This document shows, piece after piece, positions 7,642-15,841 of a stretch of 51,946 bases of DNA. The stretch covers positions 18,885 to 70,830 of the forward strand of contig DHFW01000039.1 in NCBI GenBank assembly GCA_002402465.1, written 5' to 3'. Each line of letters opens with the position of its first letter. Positions within the stretch are counted from its first letter, which is position 1. The position numbers and the translations under genes were made by a program. The notes beneath the pieces are model-generated. The model ran no database searches and was not told where the DNA came from. It saw nothing but the letters and a program-made list of their open reading frames with translations. The DNA is from Bacteroidales bacterium UBA4814 (lineage in GTDB: Bacteria; Bacteroidota; Bacteroidia; Bacteroidales; UBA7960).

Positions 7642-8793
7642 TTGAACCCCCAACCCCCAACCCCAAACCTTCCCCGCATCTGGCTCTCCTCCCCCCACAT
7701 GGGCGGCACAGAGCAGGAATTTGTGAAGCAGGCCTTCGACACCAACTGGGTGGCGCCATTGGGCCCTAACGTTGATGGCTTTGAGGGCGACCTGCAGCAT
7801 TATACAGGATCGGCCCACGCGGCAGCCCTGAGCAGTGGCACCGCCGGCATTCACCTGGCCCTCATCATGCTTGATGTGCAGCCCGGCGATTATGTCATTT
7901 GCCAGAGCCTCACTTTCTCGGCCACCGCCAACCCCATCGCCTATTTGGGTGCCATTCCGGTTTTTATCGACTCAGAACCTCAAACCTGGAATATGAGCCC
8001 CACCGCCCTGGAAACCGCCCTGAAAAAGCTAACAGCCAAAGGCCAAAAGCCAAAAGCCATTCTCCCTGTGCACCTTTACGGTATGCCCGCCATGATGCCC
8101 GAGATCATGGCCATTGCCGAAAAATATGATGTCCCCATTGTGGAAGATGCCGCCGAGGCGCTGGGTTCGGAGATCAACGGCCGCAGGTGCGGCACCTTCG
8201 GCAAGCTGAGCATCCTCTCTTTCAACGGCAACAAGATCATTACCACCAGCGGGGGCGGCGCCTTGCTTTCCGATGATGAGGCCATGATTCAGAAGGCGCG
8301 CTTTCTGGCCACACAGGCCCGCGACCCCGCCCCGCACTACCAGCACAGCCATATTGGCTACAACTACCGCATGAGCAACGTGCTGGCGGGCATAGGACGC
8401 GGGCAAATGCAGGTGCTGCCCGAAAGAATCAGCCAGCGACGCGCCAATTTCGACTTCTACAATCAATTGCTTGAAAATGTTCAGGGCATCCGTTTCCTGC
8501 CCGAGCCCCAAGGCTTCTTCTCAAACCGCTGGCTCACCACCATACTGGTCGATCCAAACAAGACCGGCGGAACCACCCGCGAAGATATTCGCCTGGCACT
8601 GGAAGCACAAAACATCGAGTCGCGTCCCCTCTGGAAACCCATGCACCTGCAGCCCGTTTTTCAGCACTACCCTTACTATGGCGGCACGGTGGCCGAAAAA
8701 CTTTTCGACAATGGGTTATGCCTGCCCTCTGGTTCAAACATGACCGATGCAGACCGGCAGCGGGTGGCAAGGGTGCTCCGTCAGATGTTTTAA
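7642..8793 (+). CDS. DegT/DnrJ/EryC1/StrS-family PLP aminotransferase (sugar aminotransferase)
   Basis: 383 residues if the TTG at 7642 is the start. No ATG lies between the repeat tract and the conserved opening RIWLSSPHMGGTEQ, so a TTG start or an ATG at Met20 are the options. Family marks: GTAGIHLAL near residue 69, VEDAAEALGS, and the PLP-binding Lys198 in SFNGNKIITTSGGG. Family knowledge: these enzymes transaminate nucleotide-linked keto-sugars in surface glycan or glycoprotein pathways. The next gene is a large 4,6-dehydratase-type enzyme that would supply such a keto-sugar, so the two probably act in one pathway (PglF/PglE-like logic). The exact product sugar is not determinable. Confidence 0.85.
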   Translation: MNPQPPTPNLPRIWLSSPHMGGTEQEFVKQAFDTNWVAPLGPNVDGFEGDLQHYTGSAHAAALSSGTAGIHLALIMLDVQPGDYVICQSLTFSATANPIAYLGAIPVFIDSEPQTWNMSPTALETALKKLTAKGQKPKAILPVHLYGMPAMMPEIMAIAEKYDVPIVEDAAEALGSEINGRRCGTFGKLSILSFNGNKIITTSGGGALLSDDEAMIQKARFLATQARDPAPHYQHSHIGYNYRMSNVLAGIGRGQMQVLPERISQRRANFDFYNQLLENVQGIRFLPEPQGFFSNRWLTTILVDPNKTGGTTREDIRLALEAQNIESRPLWKPMHLQPVFQHYPYYGGTVAEKLFDNGLCLPSGSNMTDADRQRVARVLRQMF

Positions 8794-8862
8794 GTGAAAA
8801 AAAACGAAAAATTTCGTTAATAATTTTTGCAATTTATACTCCCATTTTTACTTTTTTTAACT

Positions 8863-8870
8863 TAATTTTG
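8863..8870 (+). promoter_or_regulatory. Bacteroidota -7 element (TAATTTTG)
   Basis: Matches TAnnTTTG, 46 bp before the ATG of the dehydratase gene at 8917. No exact TTG was found at the usual -33 distance, so it is a partial promoter match. Confidence 0.45.
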
Positions 8871-8916
8871 CAGGGTTATCCCTAAAAAGGATTCCTTTTC
8901 TCCCCAAAAAGAATCT

Positions 8917-10869
8917 ATGAAGACCATCAACAACCGCCTGTTTAAGTTCATGATGAGCCTTTACCGACGGTACTACAACCGGTTTTTACCCCGCTGGTAC
9001 GTGCTGGTCTTCGACGTCCTTACCATTTATTTTTCCTTTTACGTGGCCTATGCCATTCGGCTCAATCTGCATCTGGCCGAAATGCCCATGGACGAGGTTA
9101 CCTTCAAGGCATTTTTCACCACCTTGGTGTACTTGTCCTTTATTTTCATCTTCCGTTCCTACTCGGGCATTATCAGGCATACGGGCCTCAACGAGATTGC
9201 CAGGGTATTTCAGGCCACCGGCACCGCATTTGGCGTACTGATGGCTACGAACTTCCTGAGGCAGGCTTTTGTTGGGCCGGTGGTCTTTATTCCCGGCTAC
9301 TCGGTGCTGCTCATTCACTTTCTGCTGGCCTCCTTCGTGCTCACGGGATCCAGGCTCATCATAAAAACTATCTTTCACCGCCTGGTTCGTGCCAACAGCA
9401 AGCTCAAGCGCCGGGTAATCATTTTCGGGGCTGGTGCCGCTGGTATGGTTACGCGCAGCGCCTTGCTGCAGGACCAGCAAACCGATTACCAGGTGATGGC
9501 TTTCCTCGACGACAATGTGAGCAAGACGGGCAAGATGCTCGACGGCATTCCTGTGCTCCTTCCTGAAAAGGTTTTCAGCAATGGCTTTATCGGCGAAAGC
9601 CGGGCCGACCAGCTGATTATTGCCGTGCAACACCTCGACCTGGAACGCCGCAAGGAGCTGATAGAGAAGGGGCTGGAGCATCAGCTCGAGGTCCGGGTGA
9701 TGCCACCGGTGCGCGACTGGATCAACGGCAAGCTCAGCGCCACCCAGTTGCGGCGCGCCCGTATCGAAGAGCTCATGGAGCGCCCGCCCATTAAGCTGGG
9801 TGCCGAGCATGTGGCCCGCGAGCTGGAGGGCAAAGTGGTGCTGGTAACGGGCGCCGCCGGAAGCATAGGCTCGGGCATTGTAAGGCAGGTCATCACCTAT
9901 CATCCCAAAATGCTGATCCTGCTCGATCAGGCCGAATCGGCCCTGTACGACCTGCAGTTCGAAATCAACCATTCACCCGAACTCAAACCTTACGCCCACC
10001 TGGCCGAATACATGATTGGCAATGTGCGCGACCTGGCCCGCATGGAGAAGCTATTTCGCACTTTTGAACCCGAGGTTGTTTACCATGCCGCCGCCTACAA
10101 GCACGTGCCCATGATGGAAGACAACCCTTACGAGGCGGTGGCCGTCAACGTGATGGGAACCCGCAACCTGGCCGACCTGGCCGTTAAGTACGGCGCACGC
10201 AAGTTCGTCATGGTTTCTACCGACAAGGCCGTAAACCCCACCAACGTGATGGGGGCCTCCAAACGCATTGCCGAAATTTACGTACAAAGCATCAACGAAG
10301 GCCACACACAGTTTATCACCACCCGCTTTGGCAATGTGCTCGACAGCAACGGCTCGGTCATACCCCTCTTCCGCAAGCAAATCGAACAGGGCGGGCCGGT
10401 AACGGTCACCCACCGCGACATCACTCGCTACTTCATGATGATACCCGAGGCCTGCAGCCTGGTGCTCGAAGCCGGCGCCATGAGCCAGGGACGCGAAATC
10501 TTCGTGTTCGACATGGGCGACCCGGTGCGCATCTACGACTTGGCCACCCGCATGATACAGCTCTCGGGATACGTGCCCGGCAAAGACATCATGATTAAGG
10601 AAACCGGCCTGCGACCCGGCGAAAAGTTATACGAAGAACTGCTCAGCAACAGCGAAAACACTTTACCCACCCACCATCCCAAAATACTCCGCGCACAGGT
10701 CACCATCTACGAACGCTCCGAGGTGCTTAAACATAATAAGGACCTGGAAGCCATGCTCGCCACTGGCGACAACTTTTCTTTGGTAAGAAAAATGAAGGAA
10801 ATAGTGCCGGAGTTTTTATCCAACAATTCGGTGTACGAAGTCCTCGACCAAACCAGGCAGGAAGCGTAG
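8917..10869 (+). CDS. membrane-bound nucleotide-sugar 4,6-dehydratase (FlaA1/CapD/WbpM/PglF family)
   Basis: 650 residues. The N-terminus has four membrane helices (about residues 28-135). A first Rossmann-like domain follows (VIIFGAGAAGMVTRSA, about 169-184), then the extended-SDR domain with its NAD motif TGAAGSIGSGIV (about 311-322). The catalytic region reads STDKAVNPTNVMGASKR (about 435-451), with Met replacing the usual Tyr of YxxxK, as known for this large-dehydratase class. Family knowledge: it converts UDP-HexNAc to a 4-keto-6-deoxy sugar at the inner membrane. The upstream DegT aminotransferase on the same strand would act on that product. Length and domain order are full for the family. 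Confidence 0.9.
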   Translation: MKTINNRLFKFMMSLYRRYYNRFLPRWYVLVFDVLTIYFSFYVAYAIRLNLHLAEMPMDEVTFKAFFTTLVYLSFIFIFRSYSGIIRHTGLNEIARVFQATGTAFGVLMATNFLRQAFVGPVVFIPGYSVLLIHFLLASFVLTGSRLIIKTIFHRLVRANSKLKRRVIIFGAGAAGMVTRSALLQDQQTDYQVMAFLDDNVSKTGKMLDGIPVLLPEKVFSNGFIGESRADQLIIAVQHLDLERRKELIEKGLEHQLEVRVMPPVRDWINGKLSATQLRRARIEELMERPPIKLGAEHVARELEGKVVLVTGAAGSIGSGIVRQVITYHPKMLILLDQAESALYDLQFEINHSPELKPYAHLAEYMIGNVRDLARMEKLFRTFEPEVVYHAAAYKHVPMMEDNPYEAVAVNVMGTRNLADLAVKYGARKFVMVSTDKAVNPTNVMGASKRIAEIYVQSINEGHTQFITTRFGNVLDSNGSVIPLFRKQIEQGGPVTVTHRDITRYFMMIPEACSLVLEAGAMSQGREIFVFDMGDPVRIYDLATRMIQLSGYVPGKDIMIKETGLRPGEKLYEELLSNSENTLPTHHPKILRAQVTIYERSEVLKHNKDLEAMLATGDNFSLVRKMKEIVPEFLSNNSVYEVLDQTRQEA

Positions 10870-10951
10870 AAAGATATTTGTGTCAATCCCTTTAATCTGG
10901 GAAAATCTGTGTTACAAAATTATATCTCAAAGAGAATCCTGCGAAAAACAT

Positions 10952-11710
10952 ATGCCCAGCCTGTTAAAATCCCTGCTTTCAGTCCTCCCCCTTTTCTGGC
11001 TCCTGCTCACCATCGCTTTTCTCTTTCACTTTCGTGGAAAAAGACGCACTGCCCCCTGGCTGTTGGGTGTTGCCCTGGGTGGCTTACTGCTCGCCAGCAC
11101 CGGTCCTTTGCCGCATTTGTTGATTCGCAGCCTCGAAAGCCGTTATGAGCCATTTCAGGGGCCGCTTTCGCGGGAAGGCGACGCGCCATTGCACATACTG
11201 GTGCTCGGCGGTGGGCACACCTCCGATGCACGGATTCCTGCCAACAACCAGCTGTCGGGCAGCGCACTGGGCCGCCTGGTCGAAGGCATACGCATCCATC
11301 GCCAGCACCCGGGTAGTTTGCTCATACTTTCCGGTTTCCCGGGAAAAGACCCCATAAGCAACGCCGAGGTGATGTATCAAACCGCCTTGCTGCTGGGCGT
11401 GGAAGCCGAAAGCATGGCTATCATACCCCAGCCCGAAAACACCCGGCAGGAAGCATTGGCTTATCTTGAAAAATTCGGCCACAGCCACCCTTTGATCATC
11501 GTCACCACCGCTACCCACATCCCAAGGGCTATGATCTGGTTTAGCAAGGCCGGCCTCGACCCAATACCCGCCCCCACCAACCACGCCATTAAGCAAAGCC
11601 CCACCGCCCGCCCCCGTTGGTGGCTCCCCAGCCCCGAAAACATCAGCCTCGTCGACCGCGCGGTTTACGAATACGCGGGGATAGTACAGGCGAAGTTAAG
11701 ACCTAAGTGA
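10952..11710 (+). CDS. YdcF/SanA-like DUF218 membrane protein
   Basis: 252 residues from ATG at 10952 (MPSLLKSLLSV); an upstream GTG at 10880 would add 24 residues over repeat-like DNA and is less likely. Two N-terminal membrane helices (about 5-25 and 36-55) are followed by the DUF218 domain: LHILVLGGGHT, SALGRLVEGIRIH, LLILSGFPGKD, ENTRQEALAYL and VTTATHIPRAMIWF. Family knowledge: DUF218 proteins are envelope-linked and affect peptidoglycan or antibiotic barrier traits; the reaction is unsettled. It follows the dehydratase gene on the same strand, separated by 82 bp, so co-transcription is possible. Confidence 0.85.
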   Translation: MPSLLKSLLSVLPLFWLLLTIAFLFHFRGKRRTAPWLLGVALGGLLLASTGPLPHLLIRSLESRYEPFQGPLSREGDAPLHILVLGGGHTSDARIPANNQLSGSALGRLVEGIRIHRQHPGSLLILSGFPGKDPISNAEVMYQTALLLGVEAESMAIIPQPENTRQEALAYLEKFGHSHPLIIVTTATHIPRAMIWFSKAGLDPIPAPTNHAIKQSPTARPRWWLPSPENISLVDRAVYEYAGIVQAKLRPK

Positions 11711-11881
11711 CGTAAGTGACTTTAATGAAAAAGTGAAAAGCAGTCAACGTTATTAAAGCATTGACTAACTTTGAACCCCAAACCTTGAACTTTAAACAAA
11801 AAACTGTTTTCGAACAACCTCCCCCCTGCCCCCTCCAAAGGGGGAGTCGCCACGTTTACTTTGAACCTTAAACCTTTACCC
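11711..11881. repeat. intergenic repeats before the lasso-type cluster
   Basis: Contains AACTTTGAACCCC/AACCTTGAAC units (about 11768-11796 and 11861-11880) and a C5/G5 element at 11816-11847. No gene is seen. Confidence 0.6.
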
Positions 11882-12148
11882 ATGACAACCTATCACCGTA
11901 ACCCCGAAACCATCTCCGGCGCGCTGCACGACCAGCTGGTGATGATGGACATACAGCAGGGAAAGTACTTTGCACTGAACCCTGTGGCCACCCGCATCTG
12001 GGAGCTGCTCGAAGCACCCCTCACCCTCGACGCCCTCTGCACTGCCCTCCTCGAAGAATTCGACGTCACCCCCGAACAATGCCGCCTCGATGTGCAGGAA
12101 CACCTGGCCGAAATGCAGAAACTGGGGCTGGTTTTTGAGAAGATGTGA
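11882..12148 (+). CDS. PqqD-family leader-peptide recognition protein (lasso B1-like RRE)
   Basis: 88 residues from ATG at 11882 (MTTYHRNPE). The PqqD fold is recognisable from DQLVMMDIQQGKYFALNPVATRIWELLEAP, then the helical part ALCTALLEEFDVTPEQCRLDVQEHLAEMQKLGLV. Family knowledge: a stand-alone PqqD-like protein in a RiPP cluster is the recognition element (RRE, B1) that binds the leader of the precursor and hands it to the processing enzymes. In the cluster, an asparagine-synthetase-type cyclase and an HPr-kinase-like gene follow, which favours a lasso role over pyrroloquinoline quinone synthesis. Its expected ligand is the WxxPxV motif in the precursor at 15633. Confidence 0.8.
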   Translation: MTTYHRNPETISGALHDQLVMMDIQQGKYFALNPVATRIWELLEAPLTLDALCTALLEEFDVTPEQCRLDVQEHLAEMQKLGLVFEKM

Positions 12149-12707
12149 AGAGGAGAAGATGGGAGGGGGAGTGTGTGAGAAAATAGGAAATTGAGAGGGT
12201 GAGAGGAAAGAGCCGCGTAGCGGCGAAATTACGGTAGCATCAAAGCAAAAACCCAATCATAAAGCCGCGTAGCGGCGACATTATTTGCGCAGGGCACAGG
12301 GATTTGTCCCGCCGTGGCGGGACCAACTGTGAATAGCCACAGGCGGAAGCCTGTGGAAAACGAATGAACATTAAACGAAACGCCCCGTTTTTACGGGGCC
12401 GGCCGTTCAACCCTTGTAAGCCGGTCCAGCTTCGCAGGACGGAAAAATGAACTAATCACATTCTTTCCATGGGTGCTTCGCGACCCATGGCTACTATTGG
12501 ATGGACCCGCTTCACGGGACATTTCCTTGCTTCAGATCCGCTGGCAAGCGGAAACACCTGAACCTTGAATCTGAAACAACCTCCCCCCAACCCCCTCCAA
12601 AGGGGGAGTTAGAACCACTTATCCGGCTTTGGACTTCGGGCTTCAGCAATGACAACCCGACAACCCCGCACGTGCGGGAACAACACTACTTTCATTATCT
12701 TTGACCC
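12149..12707. repeat. 559-bp intergenic repeat region inside the lasso-type cluster
   Basis: No gene is supported; in particular no trace of a B2 peptidase reading frame was found in either direction. Elements are a purine-rich GAGAAGATGGGAG tract (12150-12200), the paired REP-like element (12209-12300), a CCCGCCGTGGCGGG palindrome (about 12309-12322), CCACAGGCGGAAGCCTGTGG (about 12336-12355), CATGGGTGCTTCGCGACCCATG (about 12468-12489), and a C5/G5 element at 12578-12614. A -7 element TATCTTTG (12696-12703) ends only 4 bp before the next ATG, so transcription there may be nearly leaderless. Confidence 0.7.
12209..12300 (+). repeat. paired REP-like hairpin element, copy 2
   Basis: AGAGCCGCGTAGCGGCGA (from 12209) and AAAGCCGCGTAGCGGCGA (from 12261) start 52 bp apart, as in copy 1. 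The shared tail continues with GCGCAGGGCACAGG, matching GTGCAGGGCGCAGG of copy 1. Confidence 0.75.
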
Positions 12708-14408
12708 ATGAAGTCCGCCAGTAACTACATCTTCCTCCTCAAATCCTTCAGGCTGCTGCTCGACTACCAGCCGTGGCGGTTGCTGGTGTTATTCTTCCTG
12801 ACGTTGCTGCTGGGAACCAGCCAGGGCTTTTCCATTGCGCTGCTGATCCCTTTTCTGCAGCTGCTCGAAGTAGGCACCGGGGCCGAAGCCAACCCCCTGG
12901 TGCAGTTTTTCGCCAATTTCTCCGAAAGGACCGGCATCCCCATCACCTTCGAGTCGGTGCTGCTGGCCTACCTGGTAATGCTCACCCTCATCGCCCTGCT
13001 CACCTATGGCAAGTCGCTGTTTCAGAGCGCCTACCAGCAAGACTTCAGCTACCAGGTGCGGCGGCGCCTCTTCCGCAAAATCATCCTGAGCGACTGGACC
13101 AGCCTCAACAGCAAGAGCCGCCACAACCACCTGCAGGTGCTCACCGAAGAGGTGCCTAAACTCACCGACTACTACTATTTCTACCTGCAGATACTCACCC
13201 GCGTCATCATCACCGTGGCACACCTGTTCTATGCCTTCCTGATCTCTCCCCGCTTCACCACCCTGGTGGTCATTACCGGACTGATCACCTTTATGCTGAT
13301 GCGCGGCTTTTTGAGGCGATCGGCCAGGCTGGGCGATCGCTACGTGGGCTCCTTCAACCGCCTGCTCAAATACATCGACGACTTCTGGGGCACCGTCAAG
13401 ATCGCCAAGGTGCACCACAGCGAAGGCTTCTATTACCAGAAGTTCGACCAGGCCAACCGCGACATCCTGAAGTTGCAGTACCGCCTCACGCGCAACTACG
13501 CCCTGCCGCAGCTGCTCTACAAACTGGCCGGTATCGTGGTACTGGTGGGCGTCATTTATATGGGCTACCGTGTGGAGCAGGTGCCCCTGGCCAGCTTCTT
13601 CATACTCATAGTGCTGTTCGCGCGCATCTTCCCGCAGTTTGCGGGCATCAACTCCGAGCTCAGCTACATCTTCGCCAACATGGCCTCGGTAAAAATGGTG
13701 CTGCGCCTCGACGAAACCTTCGAAGACCGCGGCTTCCCTGAAGTAAAAAAAGAAGACGCCCTGCAGGTGAAAAAAGAGATCCGCCTCGAAGACCTTCATT
13801 TCGCTTACGCGGAAAGCGACGCCCTGTTTACCGGCTTCAGCGCGGTGATCAAGGCCGGCAAGCTCACGGGCATCGTGGGCGAGTCGGGACGCGGAAAGAC
13901 CACCCTGATCGACATCATCGCCGGCCTGCAGAAGCCACAGTCGGGAAAGATACTGATTGACGGCAAGCCCCTGGATGACGCCCTGCTGCCCCGCTGGAAG
14001 AGCAGCATCGGCTACCTGCCGCAGGACAGCTTCTTCATCGACGGCAGCATACGCGAAAACCTGGTGTGGGACAGCGACCCCGACATTCCCGACGAAGAGA
14101 TATGGAACGTGCTCGAGCAGGTCAACGTCGATGAGCTGATCCGCCGCCAGCCGCAGGGGCTCGACACCACCCTGGCCAACTACGCCTACTACTTCTCTGG
14201 CGGCGAACGCCAGCGCCTGGCACTGGCCCGCGTGCTCCTGCGCAAGCCCCACCTGCTCATCCTCGACGAAGCCACCTCCAGCCTCGACGCCGACAACGAA
14301 AAACGCATCATGGAAGTCATAACCCGCCTCAAACGCCACATCACCATACTGTTCATCACCCACCGCGAATCGGTATACCCCTGGTTTGATCAAATGATTC
14401 GACTCTGA
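12708..14408 (+). CDS. ABC transporter, fused permease and ATPase (lasso-peptide exporter type)
   Basis: 566 residues. The first about 330 form a type-1 exporter membrane domain with six helices. The ATPase half has Walker A GESGRGKTTL (391-400), a Q-loop near GYLPQDSFF, signature YFSGGERQRLALAR (Glu where Gln is usual), Walker B LLILDEATSSLD and H-loop FITHRES. No C39 peptidase domain precedes the membrane part, so this exporter cannot itself remove a leader. It lies between the PqqD-like gene and the HPr-kinase-like gene on the same strand; in lasso clusters this position is held by the D-type exporter that also gives self-immunity. A role in lipid or glycan export is the alternative. Confidence 0.85.
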   Translation: MKSASNYIFLLKSFRLLLDYQPWRLLVLFFLTLLLGTSQGFSIALLIPFLQLLEVGTGAEANPLVQFFANFSERTGIPITFESVLLAYLVMLTLIALLTYGKSLFQSAYQQDFSYQVRRRLFRKIILSDWTSLNSKSRHNHLQVLTEEVPKLTDYYYFYLQILTRVIITVAHLFYAFLISPRFTTLVVITGLITFMLMRGFLRRSARLGDRYVGSFNRLLKYIDDFWGTVKIAKVHHSEGFYYQKFDQANRDILKLQYRLTRNYALPQLLYKLAGIVVLVGVIYMGYRVEQVPLASFFILIVLFARIFPQFAGINSELSYIFANMASVKMVLRLDETFEDRGFPEVKKEDALQVKKEIRLEDLHFAYAESDALFTGFSAVIKAGKLTGIVGESGRGKTTLIDIIAGLQKPQSGKILIDGKPLDDALLPRWKSSIGYLPQDSFFIDGSIRENLVWDSDPDIPDEEIWNVLEQVNVDELIRRQPQGLDTTLANYAYYFSGGERQRLALARVLLRKPHLLILDEATSSLDADNEKRIMEVITRLKRHITILFITHRESVYPWFDQMIRL

Positions 14409-14693
14409 AGGGAGGAGTGTTTTTGACGGGAATAATTTTTTTAATCTTTACTGTTTTTTGGAAAATAGGATTACGCGGATTGAAACGGATTACGCGGATA
14501 AAGTTTATTTGTGCAAATTTGTGCTTACTTTATTTGTGCCCATTTGTGGGCTATAATAAATCAACCCTATTCTCGCGGTAATAACTAAGACAACCCGACA
14601 ACAATGACAACCTGACAACAACCCTTCCAACCTGACAATCCTTTCAACTATTCAACCATTCAACCAATCAACTATTCAACCTTTTATTACCCC
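14409..14693. repeat. intergenic low-complexity repeats
   Basis: ATTACGCGGAT-type repeats (about 14469-14498), TTTGTGCAAATTTGTGC units (about 14508-14545), a CAACCCGACAACAATGACAACC series (about 14592-14620) and CAACTATTCAACCATTCAACC (about 14644-14680). No gene is seen. Confidence 0.6.
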
Positions 14694-15545
14694 ATGCCCC
14701 ACGCCAACTACCCTTTAACCAACGTCCTCATCAAGCGCCTCCCCTACATCCCACTGGTTGCTGAGCCTTTGTATGCCAACGAGAGCATGCAGGTAAATCC
14801 GCGCGAGTGCCGTTTGGTGATTCCGGGGGCGGGGGTGTATTATGCACTGGATGGGCGCGAGCTGTGGTACACCCCTGAGCCGGGCGCAGATGAGCGCTGG
14901 GCCGTGTCGCAGCTGCAAGGCTTGCCCCTGGCGGCTTTGCTGCATCAGCGCGGGGTGCTGCACTTCCATGCCGCAAGCTTCGTGTTCGAGGGTGCAGGCG
15001 TGCTGCTGTTGGGGCAGAGCGGGGCGGGCAAGTCGTCGCTCACCGCCGCCTTTCACCAGGACGGGTGCACAGCGCTGTCGGACGACCTCAGCGCCATGGT
15101 GTTTGAAAACGACCAGCCCATGATCTGGCCGGTGGACCGGCAGATACGCCTGCGCGAAAATACCGTGAAGCAGCTGCAGCTGGGCCCTGAACACCTGGAA
15201 GCCCCCGACCCCTTCACCGGCAAATACGCCCTGAAAACCAAAGCCCACGGGCTAAACCGCTTCCCGCTGGAGTATGTGCTCCACCTCGAAAAGCATGATG
15301 GCGGCGACATACGCATAGAACAACCCGCGGCCGATGAGCAGTTCAGCCTCCTGCGCAGCGAAATCTGCCACTGGGAGATGCTGCGCGGCATGCCACAGAC
15401 CGAAAAAGCATACCTCGGGCAAATCCTCCAAATGCTCAACACCTTACCCCTGCTGCGCGTGCTGCGCCCCGAAACCTGCACCATCACCCGCCTGCAGCAA
15501 ACCCTCGCAGAATTTCTCCACACCCAAAAACAAAAAGCAAAATAA
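14694..15545 (+). CDS. HPr-kinase-like P-loop protein of the lasso cluster
   Basis: 283 residues. The HprK-like core is HFHAASFVFEGAGVLLLGQ with the P-loop GQSGAGKSSL (107-116), then ALSDDLSAMVF (127-137), the equivalent of the acidic pair in HPr kinase. The N-terminal 85 residues and the C-terminus resemble no part of classical HprK, which fits the RiPP-associated subgroup. Family knowledge: in paeninodin-type lasso clusters such a kinase phosphorylates the precursor, on a C-terminal Ser in the studied case. Here the predicted tail has no Ser or Thr, so the acceptor would have to be elsewhere. It lies 87 bp before the precursor gene and ends where base composition turns AT-rich. Confidence 0.75.
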   Translation: MPHANYPLTNVLIKRLPYIPLVAEPLYANESMQVNPRECRLVIPGAGVYYALDGRELWYTPEPGADERWAVSQLQGLPLAALLHQRGVLHFHAASFVFEGAGVLLLGQSGAGKSSLTAAFHQDGCTALSDDLSAMVFENDQPMIWPVDRQIRLRENTVKQLQLGPEHLEAPDPFTGKYALKTKAHGLNRFPLEYVLHLEKHDGGDIRIEQPAADEQFSLLRSEICHWEMLRGMPQTEKAYLGQILQMLNTLPLLRVLRPETCTITRLQQTLAEFLHTQKQKAK

Positions 15546-15591
15546 TTCCGTTAATAAGGCAAGAATAATTTTTTATATACCCTTTATTCTC

Positions 15592-15599
15592 TAAATTTG
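15592..15599 (+). promoter_or_regulatory. -7 element TAAATTTG in front of the precursor gene
   Basis: An exact TAnnTTTG match, 33 bp before the precursor ATG. The -33 TTG is not exact. It suggests that the precursor and cyclase have their own promoter within the cluster. Confidence 0.5.
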
Positions 15600-15632
15600 T
15601 AAGGAAAATAAGCCATCACCGCATTATATACG

Positions 15633-15782
15633 ATGAACACCAAATCCAACATAAAAAAACCCTGGCTCAAGCCCTTTGTGAAAGTTGTTTCAGTGAAGAA
15701 GGATACGTATAGCGGAACAAGGGGAACTAAAGAAGCAGGAGCAGGAGCAGGTCAGAATCCTGCTGAATACTTCCCAAATTAG
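15633..15782 (+). CDS. candidate lasso peptide precursor
   Basis: 49 residues, ATG at 15633, TAG at 15780. The leader begins MNTKSNIKK and holds WLKPFV (11-16), an aromatic-xx-Pro-x-aliphatic motif equal in layout to the YxxPxL motif read by lasso B1 proteins. It is followed by VVSVKKDTY (18-26), with Thr25 at the conserved penultimate leader position. The predicted core starts at Ser27: SGTRGTKE (27-34) would give an eight-residue ring closed between the Ser27 amine and the Glu34 side chain. The tail contains three Ala-Gly units from a GCAGGA hexamer repeat and ends NPAEYFPN. It aligns by eye with paeninodin-type precursors. Position between kinase and cyclase is as expected. The cleavage site is a prediction. 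Confidence 0.72.
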   Translation: MNTKSNIKKPWLKPFVKVVSVKKDTYSGTRGTKEAGAGAGQNPAEYFPN

Positions 15783-15800
15783 TTTTTTGGGGGGTTGTTT
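15771..15800 (+). terminator. weak stem-loop between precursor and cyclase genes
   Basis: TTCCCAAA pairs with TTTGGGGG around a 7-nt loop and is followed by TTGTTTTT. It overlaps the precursor stop codon. Such attenuators often let a precursor be made in excess over its enzymes. The stem is short, so this is tentative. Confidence 0.35.
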
Positions 15801-15841
15801 TTCAAATCTGCCGTTTTTCTTTGCTTTCAAAATATTTATCC

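Noticed and set aside
10952..11710. YdcF-type gene as a replacement for the missing B2 protease
   Set aside because: Its motifs are those of DUF218; no Cys-His-Asp protease set is seen.
11882..12148. PqqD as evidence for pyrroloquinoline quinone synthesis
   Set aside because: No pqqA, B, C or E gene is present; the neighbours fit a lasso-type cluster.
12789..14393. 534-residue open frame antisense to the ABC transporter
   Set aside because: It mirrors the coding strand of a clear ABC transporter, has no recognisable domain and a biased His/Gln/Glu composition typical of a shadow frame in GC-rich coding DNA. Similar antisense frames at 8986-9972, 4780-5799 and 41508-42494 were dropped for the same reason.
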